DNA from: Hydractinia symbiolongicarpus | Taxonomy: Eukaryota > Cnidaria > Hydrozoa > Anthoathecata > Hydractiniidae | DNA length: 64,000 bases | NCBI RefSeq assembly: GCF_029227915.1 | Contig: NC_079882.1 | Span: forward strand, 4,960,001-5,024,000 | Direction: 5' to 3' | Shown here: positions 36,801-44,754 of the stretch, in pieces | How positions within the stretch are numbered: the first letter of the stretch is position 1 | Layout of the letters: every line of letters starts with the position of its first letter | Notes under the pieces: generated by a model | Databases searched by the model: none | What the model was told of the DNA's origin: nothing | The model's input: only the letters and a program-made list of their open reading frames with translations | Made by a program: the position numbers and the translations under genes

Positions 36801-37857
36801 AATGAACGAACTGATGTATGTCTCATACGATTGTCTGAGATTAATTTAGATCATGTTTGGGAGTAAATATACTTTGTATTTAGTTTAGTTTTACCGTTAT
36901 GGAGATAGTGAAGTATCACGTTTTTTTACCTATTTCTGCATGTTATTAAAGTTTTCGAATTCCTTGCAAAATTTGCACTAGCGAAAGGTTAGAATAACAA
37001 TACATTTTGTACATTTTTAACAGCGCAAATTCTCATGGTTTGCCTTGTCACTTTTTTAATTCCTCCTTATTATAACTTGCTCTGTGAGCCCTAGGATGAT
37101 AGAAGCTGTAACCCTTTCCTTGATGTAAGTAAAACTTTATCCAACCTCTTACCAATCTTGAGTATGCATGCCGTGTGACGTCACAGATCAACAAACAGGC
37201 CAACTTGGCTTTTGTTTGATAAAGGCCATAACAGTTAATTTAAAAATTCACTTTCAAATTTTTTTGTGGCATTGATAATCAAAGATGTTTTTATCACATA
37301 AAAAATATATAAATATATGTTTTCCTTAAACCTAGCTATTTGGTCTGGGGTTTTTCAAACATATGACCAGGGCTGATGACCTGGCTTTGTCATTAACTTC
37401 CTGCCTACAAAGAAAGATGAATCATCCTGGTACAAAATAAACCAACAACATCAGAAGAGTTGCAAAATACTTCGAATTGTCTTTGGCATCAAGTTTTTGT
37501 ATTAGCCTTTGGCAGTCTATTCTGCCATTTTGAAGACTGGTCTGACATATAGCTAGCTAGATAGGTTTTGATCATATGTTGCCTCAGGCTGCTAAATATA
37601 GCCAGATACAGATACTTATGTAGCTAGCTAGAAACGTATTGGAAGGGGAATGCATGAAGTTTCTAAAAATGACATGTTTAGCTAACAACACAGACAAGAA
37701 AACAAATATTTTTTCTACCTACAGAGATAAAAAATCATGTAATATATATGATTTACTATTATATTTTGGCTAAAATCTCGCCAATGTGCTTTAAACATGC
37801 CCTGTAAGTAATATAGCTAGCTAGCTATATAGAAAATGACCCACCAGAAACATCCAT
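24802..37857 (-). CDS. ACO1: Cytosolic aconitase / iron regulatory protein 1
   Basis: The enzyme isomerises citrate to isocitrate in the cytosol through a [4Fe-4S] cluster; in animals the cluster-free form can bind iron-responsive RNA elements. Minus-strand exons: 37845-37857, 34489-34581, 34249-34417, 32394-32531, 32244-32313, 31011-31073, 29729-29849, 29362-29501, 29096-29267, 28920-29020, 28549-28756, 28264-28468, 28083-28167, 27132-27288, 26848-26912, 26602-26766, 26209-26499, 25913-26035, 25604-25789, 24802-24924. All junctions are GT-AG, phases agree, and the sum is 895 codons plus stop, against 889 residues in human ACO1. Cluster cysteines are seen in SCTNTSNPS and [12 protein letters not shown]. 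Active-site stretches include [18 protein letters not shown] and [12 protein letters not shown]. The first exon (MDVS plus one base) is inferred from phase and position. Introns contain a LINE, a tRNA-like palindromic repeat and small satellites. IRP1 activity cannot be judged from sequence. Confidence 0.95.
25797..25855. repeat. Short ACAGATCAACAAA minisatellite
   Basis: Three or so imperfect copies of AACAGATCAACAAA lie in an ACO1 intron immediately next to a splice acceptor. Its A-rich (T-rich on the coding strand) composition may serve as part of the polypyrimidine tract. Confidence 0.6.
27489..27600. repeat. tRNA-like core inside 21-bp inverted repeats
   Basis: Outer arms GTTCATCACTAACGTATTGCC (27489-27509) and the inverse of GTTCATCACGAACATACTGCC (27580-27600) agree at 18 of 21 positions. 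Between them lie an A-box-like TAGTGTAGGGGG, an anticodon-arm-like GCTCCC...GGGGAGC, and a B-box-like GGATCGAATCC within GCGGATCGAATCCCGC. It looks like a tRNA-derived SINE or a tRNA-like MITE sitting in an ACO1 intron. It is not a full functional tRNA by eye. Confidence 0.55.
33120..33365 (+). mobile_element. Possible RT scrap in ACO1 intron
   Basis: On plus, TGTGTTGATGATATCTTAGT encodes CVDDILV, close to the RT catalytic YVDD-I-L motif of Penelope-like elements. A shifted frame farther on reads [20 protein letters not shown]. There is nothing else to anchor it. Confidence 0.3.
34946..36295 (-). mobile_element. LINE copy, 5'-truncated, in ACO1 intron 1
   Basis: This is the same family as the LINE at 0.8-3.3 kb. 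It keeps the CCATGCTAGCATGG palindrome (34985-34998) and a (GAT)n 3' tail, which here reads CATCATCATC at 34948-34962. It runs from the C-terminal tail back through the remains of the PHD region, YADD and [12 protein letters not shown], to FGFVPG at about 36290, where homology stops abruptly. At least three frame breaks (visible frames 35540-35223, 36148-35669, 36336-36145) show it is dead. It is antisense to nothing: it has the same orientation as ACO1. Confidence 0.9.
36294..36352. repeat. ~24-bp tandem repeat at the LINE 5' junction
   Basis: AAAGCGGCAAACCACACCACAT, then AAAGCGGCACAAACCACACT, then AAAGCGGAAAACACC form about 2.5 units. They begin exactly where LINE homology ends, so they either were the target or arose during insertion. 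Confidence 0.65.
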
Positions 37858-37899
37858 TTTGAATCAGTGAACAAAACGCGAAAGAGGATCCGGTGTTAC

Positions 37900-38960
37900 G
37901 TACGATGTCATTCACTGTACGAAGTTGGGATTTTTTGCCGTAGCGCTGGGAGTGACCATCCTCGTACAAAACTGACCATATTCGTACAGTGGCGAATATC
38001 GTCAAAAAATGAAACTTTTATAATGAAATAATAACTTTTTTAAAATATCTTCTTTTCGTTTTGTTAATAATTGAGCGAGAACGGAGAAGAACGCAAAAAC
38101 ATTCAATACATTATTTTTTCTAACCTTTTAAGTTATTTCCATAACGGAAAAGGTAGGTCAATTTCGAGTCCTTTTCGAATGCTTTTTTGAATGCACATTT
38201 TTAAATTTACATTGAAACTTTTAACGCGTGTTTTTATGTTCAGCACAATGGAGACTGAAACAAGTCATTAGCTCAAAAGATTTTGAAATTGGAAGTAGAC
38301 CTTGAAAACGGCACGAGTGTCACAATTCTCAACTATCATTGTACCTATGATAACGTTACTGGAGACGCTGTTGGTGCTTATATGCACAAATTGCTGTCCG
38401 AAATAGCCAAAACGATAACATCCATTTACCCGAAACTGGTAAGACATTTTTTTCTTGCAGACAGAGATAAACTACAAAAACGGACGACAATTTTATTACA
38501 TCCTTTTTTTATACTTTAATGCCTGACGAATTAGAGGACGGTGCTGAACCAGTTCCGTTTAAAGATACAAATGACGAAGAAAGTCTATCTTCATATTATC
38601 GTGTTTTATGCAAAAGGAAATTGCTAAAGAATCTGTGTATGGAAACAGCTCGGTCCAATTGGATAATCTGAGATCTCCGTCTGAGGTGCCGGTAACTGTG
38701 GTGGATGGGTTGCTTGATATAACTTATATTCCAGATTTTCAGCAGCGTCAACAACAAAGAAGCAGATATTGAAAAATTATTTATAACCCTGATCGCAAAC
38801 AATTAATAACATAGTTGTACAACGATTACCTTCCTCTACTTAGGTTGAGTTTTTTTTGAACAATGCCAACTTCGTACAACTTAGATAACCGTGTACGAGG
38901 TTGGGCCGACGTCATTTTTTAACTTGAATTTTTCTGTCTCGAACCAACTTCGTGCAACTT
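37900..38960 (+). other. Unrecognised ORF pieces between GTACGAAGTTGG-type motifs
   Basis: Plus-strand frames include 38283-38519 (LENGTSVTILNYHCTYDNVT and LLSEIAKTITSIYPKL). From about 38521 a shifted frame starts (MPDELEDGAEPVPFKDTNDE). A third frame ends at a TGA at 38770-38772 (KEIAKESVYGNSSVQLDN, VPVTVVDGLLDITYIPDF). Composition is protein-like, but frames do not join without indels or undetected introns. On both sides, short GTACGAAGTTGG/CCAACTTCGTAC and CCTCGTACA-like motifs occur inverted (37917-37928, 38869-38880, and a variant at 38944-38955). The block could therefore be a decayed DNA transposon next to the ACO1 promoter, or the 5' part of a broken host gene. I do not recognise the protein. 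Confidence 0.35.
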
Positions 38961-39384
38961 AAAATACCAAGACACAGATGAAGACTACTATATATTATCA
39001 TTATGGTCTTTACATCGATTTTTGTTTACTCTACCAATAGTTTGCACCTGAATGCGGTTCAACAACAACCTCCCTCCTGTATTGAATTCGCATGGGTACT
39101 TCATCCGAATGTAAATGGTGATGACTCCAGTTGGAGTAGTAAGAGGGAGTCAATATAAGTACAAAACCGCTCCTTTCACACCTTTACCCCCTCAAACCCT
39201 TGTCCCCACCACTTCCCCTCACCCCTCCACCTCCCACCCTCCAAAACCGGTAAATCCGACGGCATCCGAAGACAAATCCGATTCTGATAACTCTTGCGCA
39301 TGCGCACACGCTATTAGTAATATTACTGACATTAACAAAATTCAGAGCATGCGCAGTTGAGTAGGAGGTGAGTGCCAAATAAAC

Positions 39385-39555
39385 ATGACAAGGAAGCAAT
39401 GCAACGACTGCGAAGCGATCCGCGATGAGTGCGACCGGTGCCTTCAATGCCAACGGAGACTCCTTATACAGGGCAAAATGTTGTGCTGGTCCTGCTATTA
39501 CTTATACATTACGTACAACGGTGGTTACTGTCCATGTACTAAATTGCTCATCTAG
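39385..39555 (+). CDS. Cysteine-rich micro-ORF, 56 residues
   Basis: This short plus frame starts at an ATG preceded by AAATAAAC and ends in TAG. It encodes ten cysteines, eight of them in CxxC-like pairs: QCNDCE, ECDRCLQCQ, LCWSC and YCPC. The spacing is that of a small zinc-ribbon or treble-clef fold. It belongs to the compact, intronless gene cluster at 39.1-42.6 kb and points towards the minus-strand gene that ends beside it at 39553. No family was recognised. Confidence 0.5.
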   Translation: MTRKQCNDCEAIRDECDRCLQCQRRLLIQGKMLCWSCYYLYITYNGGYCPCTKLLI

Positions 39556-39990
39556 ATACCGCTTACATGTTGAACAGATTGATTCATAAGCTCCTGCTTG
39601 CCCTCCTCACGCCCCTTCTCGACCAGCTGCTGTCTCTCCCGTTCAATAAGGGACTCTATGATCTTTCTGGTTTTTGGCGTATTTGCTCCTTGAGCAACAT
39701 ATACCGTTGCTTTTCCTGCATAATCAAGCTGAATTCATAATCGCTAATCACGCCATTCTCCACACATCTCGAGATCAAGTCAACGACGGAATTTAGCTTG
39801 GTCTCTGCCAGCAGCCTGATGCTTTCGTGCTTTTTGCTTTTGACATCTAGCCTCTTCCCCGTATTCCTCAGACCTGCTTGCCCCAACCCCACAGCGATCG
39901 TGATACCCCCATTGCTACGGCGAGTGGTACACCAATTCCGGATAACATACTGCCAATACCAACACCCGAAGTTATTACGCTTACATGATC
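39553..39990 (-). pseudogene. Gly-rich membrane segment plus helical tail, two frameshifts
   Basis: In minus orientation a Gly/Ala-rich hydrophobic stretch (VITSGVGIGSMLSGIGVPLA) runs into a change of frame near 39915. The main frame then continues 39892-39656 as a helical region (HESIRLLAETKLNSVVDLIS, SDYEFSLIMQEKQRYMLLKE). A second shift near 39690 leads to a highly charged helix (KIIESLIERERQQLVEKGRE) ending at a TAG at 39553. The pattern (membrane-active N-terminus plus an amphipathic helical C-terminus) is one I recall from unannotated cnidarian proteins found with the neighbours listed here. The two indels make this copy a pseudogene unless they are assembly errors. Confidence 0.45.
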
Positions 39991-40445
39991 AGTGTATCTA
40001 ATCCACGTACCATGCATCTTGAACTTTTTAGCGAGCCTGTCCCGCTCTTTAATCTGTCTGTTGAACTCTTTAGTGGGAGGTATGCGGGGTTATCGAAACT
40101 CCAGGTAAGCATGTCCCCCCAATCAGTCAACTCTTTGATGGGTAGCATTGCCAGTATATTGGATTTCTCACCATTCAAAAGACAGTAATCCGTATCCAAC
40201 TGGTTACACGTGAGTCTCAGCCGCTGGTGACCGTCAGTCTTGTAGCGGCTGTCATGGTGTCCCTCTGTGAATAGTACCTTGGCATCAGCCCCATAACCCA
40301 TAATGTCCTGCAATGGTTGATCAATTAACACACCGTATCCCTTCTTAACCCAGAGTCTGCAGACTCCGTTCCTGAGCACAGAGAGTTTGGTCTTGCCCTC
40401 AGATTGACTGTTGACTATGGCCGCTAAATCCTCGATTTTATACAA
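39981..40445 (-). CDS. 154-residue unknown protein, putative beta-rich virion-type
   Basis: This is an intact minus frame with no introns. It opens MYKIEDLAAIVNSQSEGKTK and includes YGVLIDQPLQDIMGYGADAK, HQRLRLTCNQLDTDYCLLNG and DNPAYLPLKSSTDRLKSG. Alternating hydrophobic residues suggest a beta-rich fold. The ORF overlaps the 5' end of the divergent 289-residue plus ORF by about 35 bases. From its neighbours and overall layout I infer a structural protein of a virus-like element, but no motif proves it. The N-terminus may be truncated. Confidence 0.4.
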   Translation of the reverse strand: MYKIEDLAAIVNSQSEGKTKLSVLRNGVCRLWVKKGYGVLIDQPLQDIMGYGADAKVLFTEGHHDSRYKTDGHQRLRLTCNQLDTDYCLLNGEKSNILAMLPIKELTDWGDMLTWSFDNPAYLPLKSSTDRLKSGTGSLKSSRCMVRGLDTLIM

Positions 40446-41280
40446 CCCTCAGCTCAATGCTACCTACTGCGCAACTTCAGCTTGTGGTATTTCTATGCAG
40501 CATCTAACCACCTCTTTGCCTCTGATTCGCTCCGTTTACCGCTTCCACGTGTACTTCCAGATTTGTAAAATCCTTCAAGATCTCGAAGTGTCCCTACCGG
40601 GTTCCGATAGGTTTCGACGTCTCAACAACCCTTTCAACAACCAAAAATTTCAGCAATTAGCACGTGAATTTGGGGTAAGCGACAGTGAGCAAGAGTGGAG
40701 GAACGAGACTCTCTTCAGTAGCGGGCAAGCTATTCGTAAAGACTATCCCGGCAGCGGGCCTAGTTATTTCGATGAAGATTCATGGAGTCGATGGATTCTC
40801 GAAACATCTCCAGGCCTCACTCGTATATGTATTGAACGGTTATCCCAAAGCGTAAGATTTTACACTTATCTCATACTTCAGAGCCAAGCTAACGCGAGGT
40901 CCAACATCATTGGCAATCAAGGTAGTTCGATCGATGCTCAACGTCTATACTTAACGAGATTCGAGGATCTCGTCAAAAGGCCTACCAACACAGGTAGGAA
41001 GATCGATGAGTTTGAGAATGTACTCAGGTATGCACGTAGCAAGGTCGATTATAGTGTTGCTCGTGGAGTGTATATGATCCCGAGTGATATGGGGTTGAGG
41101 ATAGGTAAGATCACTAATTCTACGAAAAAGATCTTAATCAACAAGGACTATTTCTCGATTGGTGTTAACCCGCAGATTACCGCTGCCAGACCACAGAGTT
41201 CCAAACATCAAGCATCAAGGCAAGAAATTAAAGGGGAGGGTGCTCCCCCAATCAGAGTCGCACACCATGCCAGGAGTTGA
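40411..41280 (+). CDS. 289-residue unknown protein of a virus-like element
   Basis: This is the longest intact frame of the 39-42.6 kb island. It has no signal peptide. It includes GISMQHLTTSLPLIRSVYRF near residue 28 and ETSPGLTRICIERLSQSVRF near 140. Near 205 it has DEFENVLRYARSKVDY, followed by YMIPSDMGLRIGKI. The family is one I recall as abundant and unannotated in coral, anemone and hydrozoan genomes; the role is unknown. The native C-terminus appears to lie in the next frame, where an ORF running to 41353 ends in a hydrophobic TM-like tail (KATFITVGIGLILAYI). A frameshift near 41250 has therefore probably replaced the end. It is intronless and its codon use is more GC-rich than that of the host genes around it. 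Confidence 0.5.
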   Translation: MTMAAKSSILYNPQLNATYCATSACGISMQHLTTSLPLIRSVYRFHVYFQICKILQDLEVSLPGSDRFRRLNNPFNNQKFQQLAREFGVSDSEQEWRNETLFSSGQAIRKDYPGSGPSYFDEDSWSRWILETSPGLTRICIERLSQSVRFYTYLILQSQANARSNIIGNQGSSIDAQRLYLTRFEDLVKRPTNTGRKIDEFENVLRYARSKVDYSVARGVYMIPSDMGLRIGKITNSTKKILINKDYFSIGVNPQITAARPQSSKHQASRQEIKGEGAPPIRVAHHARS

Positions 41281-41393
41281 TGCAACTCAGCACGACGAAA
41301 CCAAGGCTACTTTTATCACTGTGGGAATAGGTCTCATACTTGCATACATATGATTCAAGTAAAGGTCTAGTTTGTTGATAACATACTAGACTC

Positions 41394-41777
41394 TCATCGA
41401 TTCTTGCCACGACGTGTGTTCCTCCTGTTACCTATATAAGCAACAACTATACCCACAGCACCTGCGATGGCGAGGCAGAGGTGTTTTGCTACATACTCTA
41501 CAAATTTTGCTGCAAATCTGAAAAAGAACGAGACCACGCTGCCAATAATCCCTGGTAGTGCTGCGCCTGCTTTGCCTGCTGGGTACTTCAAGAACTTTCC
41601 GAGTCTTTCAAGCTGTTTCCGAACAAAACACTTGCCGCCAGTACTTCCTCCAGTTGCAGCAGCTCCTCCGACATTTCCCACAACGAGTACGATGGTGGAT
41701 ATGAGCAGACCGATAGCAGAGACGATACTTGCTATCGTCAAGCCTTGTTCCTTGAAGAGAATCTTGAGCTTTTCCAC
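41394..41777 (-). CDS. Membrane protein with two hydrophobic segments, virus-like island
   Basis: This 127-residue minus frame has a first hydrophobic segment at residues 12-33 (GLTIASIVSAIGLLISTIVL), a Gly/Ala linker, a Lys-rich stretch, a second hydrophobic region about 76-92 (LPGIIGSVVSFFFRFAAKF) and a third about 100-115 (CLAIAGAVGIVVAYI). The tail is Arg-rich. The frame is open upstream of the Met into the end of the neighbouring coiled-coil ORF, so the two were probably once one protein split by a one-base shift near 41780. Comparable proteins occur alongside the same neighbours in other cnidarian genomes (from memory, unchecked). Confidence 0.5.
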   Translation of the reverse strand: MEKLKILFKEQGLTIASIVSAIGLLISTIVLVVGNVGGAAATGGSTGGKCFVRKQLERLGKFLKYPAGKAGAALPGIIGSVVSFFFRFAAKFVEYVAKHLCLAIAGAVGIVVAYIGNRRNTRRGKNR

Positions 41778-42349
41778 GAGTGACGTGTCATCCCCGCGAT
41801 TTTTATTAATGTCTCTTTGATGTGTAGCAGCTGGCTTTGGGTGTTGAATGATAGTAAACCGTATGTTTTTGCCGTGACCTCTTTTTGTTCCTGTAGTCGT
41901 TCAAGGTCTTCCTTCGCTTGCTTTATGTCTTCGTTCCAGATGGCTAGCTGTTCCTCAGATGCCCCGGGCGTGGCCTTCTTGCTCTCGAGCCTTTTTACCT
42001 TGGCTTCTGCTTTGTCGATCTCACTGTCGTAGAAGATCATCTTGCTTTTCAAGTGCTTGAGGTTACCCCTTAGCGTTTGAAGCTCGCATTTTAGCCCTCT
42101 TCTTTCACGCTCTGCGATATCCCCGCCAAAGGTAGTATCTTCGATCAGGCTCTTCGTGTCATCGAGTACGCTCTCGAGTAGCGGCAATATTTCGATGTCA
42201 TCAGACTTTTCATTGACATTATCCAATTCGTTAAGGAGCCTCTGGGACATTGTCTTACTGCCCTTGTGTGGTGTATTATAGTCGTCGGACGCCATAGCAC
42301 GCAATCGCCCCGCACCTAGCCTACCCCGTAGAACGGGAACGCTACTCAA
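41738..42349 (-). CDS. Coiled-coil protein, likely frameshifted from the next ORF
   Basis: This 203-codon minus frame is rich in Lys, Glu and Leu with heptad-like spacing from about residue 75 to 165 (LKHLKSKMIFYDSEIDKAEA, IWNEDIKQAKEDLERLQEQK). The last ~15 residues (MTRHSWKSSRFSSRNKA) look out of frame: the other frame at this point leads straight into the membrane ORF ending at 41394. The original product was probably a coiled-coil plus membrane-anchor protein. Its start is 77 bases from the divergent plus ORF at 42427, which suggests a shared promoter region. The Met at 42349 is the first in frame; a second in-frame ATG 18 codons later is also possible. Confidence 0.5.
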   Translation of the reverse strand: MSSVPVLRGRLGAGRLRAMASDDYNTPHKGSKTMSQRLLNELDNVNEKSDDIEILPLLESVLDDTKSLIEDTTFGGDIAERERRGLKCELQTLRGNLKHLKSKMIFYDSEIDKAEAKVKRLESKKATPGASEEQLAIWNEDIKQAKEDLERLQEQKEVTAKTYGLLSFNTQSQLLHIKETLIKIAGMTRHSWKSSRFSSRNKA

Positions 42350-42426
42350 TTCAACGAAGTATCTTTATCGTCTCCTTCATATATTGGATTAATCGGCATT
42401 TATTTCAGCCTTAAACTATAATAAAT

Positions 42427-42626
42427 ATGAGTAACATATTCGGAACTAAGCTAGATCCTAAGAAGGAAATCAAGACCATGTGGGCAATGAAGAGCGTGAA
42501 GCAGCGAGTAAAAGTGTTGCACATCCGGCCAACGATTAGTCAGAATACAGAGCTATGTGTTGACACTCAACGGGATTGAAATCCAGAACATCGCCGACTA
42601 CAATATCTTCGCAACATACATACATA
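42427..42626 (+). pseudogene. Truncated, frameshifted N-terminal ORF of the virus-like island
   Basis: The plus ATG opens MSNIFGTKLDPKKEIKTMWA and stops after 50 codons (TGA at 42577). A second frame that overlaps it near 42555 reads LTLNGIEIQNIADYNIFATY and stops at TAG within a (CATA)n run. The protein-like composition in both frames implies a one-base indel and loss of the rest of the gene. This appears to be the right-hand break of the element. Confidence 0.45.
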
Positions 42627-44754
42627 CATAGGTGGGAAAGTGCCCAGATGCTAAAAATAGGATCATAAAAACTCATTTCTAATATCACTCAACTTCAAAA
42701 AACATCAAACAGTGCAGTTCGAACACCAACTTAGCCTTTAAAATTGCTACGCCTCGATTTTGCATTGGAATAATTTTAATCTGTAAAGTACAAAGTTTTG
42801 ACCGCTGCGAAATATAAAATAAAATAATATAATGTGGTTAAAATAAACAAATTTAATGGAAAATAACTTTTTAAACAAATTTAGAATATTGTTCCTTTTT
42901 AACCATTACTTTATTCCTCACAACACAAAATGTATGGTATATGTAGCTAGCTTGCAACAGGAAGCTAACCCCTAAAACCAACATCAACAATATGTCTTCT
43001 CTTGCCTCTCTATAAAAGTCAGTAATTTAAGTTTTCTTCGATTCCAACATCTTACCCATGTCAATATACCACAAAGAGGGTTAGCAACACCATTTAAACG
43101 TGTTATTAAAAAGCAAAACGTCAGTTAAAGTAAAAAATTAGTTAAAGAAACATCAGGCAGGATTTTGCATTTCTGCCTCTTTTCGCAGCACTAACCAGAA
43201 TAGTTGTGAAAAACTGACCATGAAAATTATTTGGGCTATCGAGACAAATGAAAACAAGCCAAAAATTTGTCCCTATAAAGCGCCTTGCTAGCGCCTAGAC
43301 CTGCGCGGTATGAAACTGCGTTCTTGCGTCTTAAAATAACTTTATTAAACTACTTTAAGCTTTACTATTTTCACGCCTGAACTTAATTTAACGAGAATTC
43401 GCTCTTATGAACACATACTTAACCAAAATTTAAACTTTGAATCTACAACTATTTCAGCAAAAGCATATAGAGGACACATAGATACCCAAATGCATTCATA
43501 GATACCCAAAGTATCCGACTTTAATTGCAATAAAAAAAAACACCCAAAGTAGGGCATATTAATATTGACGATTTTTGACTGACTCTGGGAAGGAATAACA
43601 ACCACCCACAAAGTAACAAGTGCACTTTTCTACCGCCAAATGGTAATTTACCATGAAAATTCTTATATAAAACGAAACTAATAACTTCTACTGGTGCCGA
43701 GCTGCTTAAGCACTTAGTAAATTGTAAACCAAATTCAGGGTCTTTCTATTATTAAGAACAACCGAAAAAGCGCCACCTGGTTTTTAAGTCAAAAGAATAT
43801 TGTGCTGCTGGTCTGCTGATTTTTTAATAAGCGTAGATGAGATTCCGTTTTTCGCGTCGTTTTAAGGAAATTCGTCCACTTGGCCTCTAGCACATTCTCT
43901 TCGTCGTTAGATGTTTCGTTCTCTGCAAAAATAAAAATTTATGACAAATTATCGTGAGTATTATACATGACGTGACGTTTTGTGTGTTAGTTTTATTTCA
44001 CTTCTGTAAAGATGTTGCGCATGTGCATATTTTGATTTTGATGCTATGCCGAAATAAAATAATCAGTTGCAATTACATACTGTAAAATTCTCCACACAGG
44101 TTTTACAGAACCAATTACTGCTTGATTTTACCTTTAAACCTGAACACTTTTATGACTCGAAAGAAGGCATCGGTCACAGATTTTTTTTTACACTTATCAC
44201 ATTTCCAGCTCAAACGTTTCTTCTCTGTCGTTATCATTAATGAAGGACCTTAATACATCTGGTTACACAAGATCGTCACATACTGAATCAGGTATGTTCT
44301 TAGTTGTTTTAGGGGGCAAATCCAAGGATGCTTCTTCATTTTCACTGAAAATTACAAAGCGATAGTGTCAACAACGAACCAAGAAAGTAATACTCGAGCA
44401 TTTTTATACTCGTCCATTTCATATTAAGTAGCTTTCAACGACGATTCTTTAAAAGACAAATGTAAATATTTTGTAATAACATATGGCAAAAATGTTTAAG
44501 AAATTTTCATCGTGGAAATAAAAGGCAGTTCTTAAAATATTTCTTGCCAATAAAACACTTAAGAAATCCCTCCTTTTTCAATTAGCTCTGTAATTTTTCA
44601 TACATGCACCACATAGGGCAAAAACTTTCAAAGTCTGGCGGATAAAGCCAGACAAACATTTTCGCCTGACGTTGCATAAGGCCCGACTTTGTGTGGGGCA
44701 GCACCACTTCGCCGCATGACGTTTCGTACCATCGAAGTGAAGAAGCATGAATGA
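42627..44754. other. Intergenic, nothing recognised
   Basis: AT-rich, with short unsupported ORFs. CATAGATACCCAAA occurs twice close together near 43476-43510. No gene or complete element was seen. Confidence 0.45.

Larger units (their letters stand above)
39080..42626. mobile_element. Degraded virus-like selfish element (class unknown)
   Basis: About 3.5 kb of visibly more GC-rich sequence holds at least six intronless ORFs on both strands with very short gaps or small overlaps. The proteins are a Cys-rich micro-protein, a membrane plus helix protein, a beta-rich-looking protein, a 289-residue protein, a coiled-coil plus membrane protein and a truncated ORF. Such packing is foreign to the intron-rich host loci around it. 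Three or more frameshifts show decay. No DNA polymerase, retroviral-type integrase, packaging ATPase or terminal repeats were found, so it could be a fragment of a Polinton/adintovirus-like element or of something undescribed. The left limit is set only by the composition change. Confidence 0.5.

Noticed and set aside
39080-42626. Calling the island a Polinton outright
   Set aside because: None of the defining genes (protein-primed DNA polymerase, retroviral-type integrase, packaging ATPase, maturation protease) or long terminal inverted repeats is visible.
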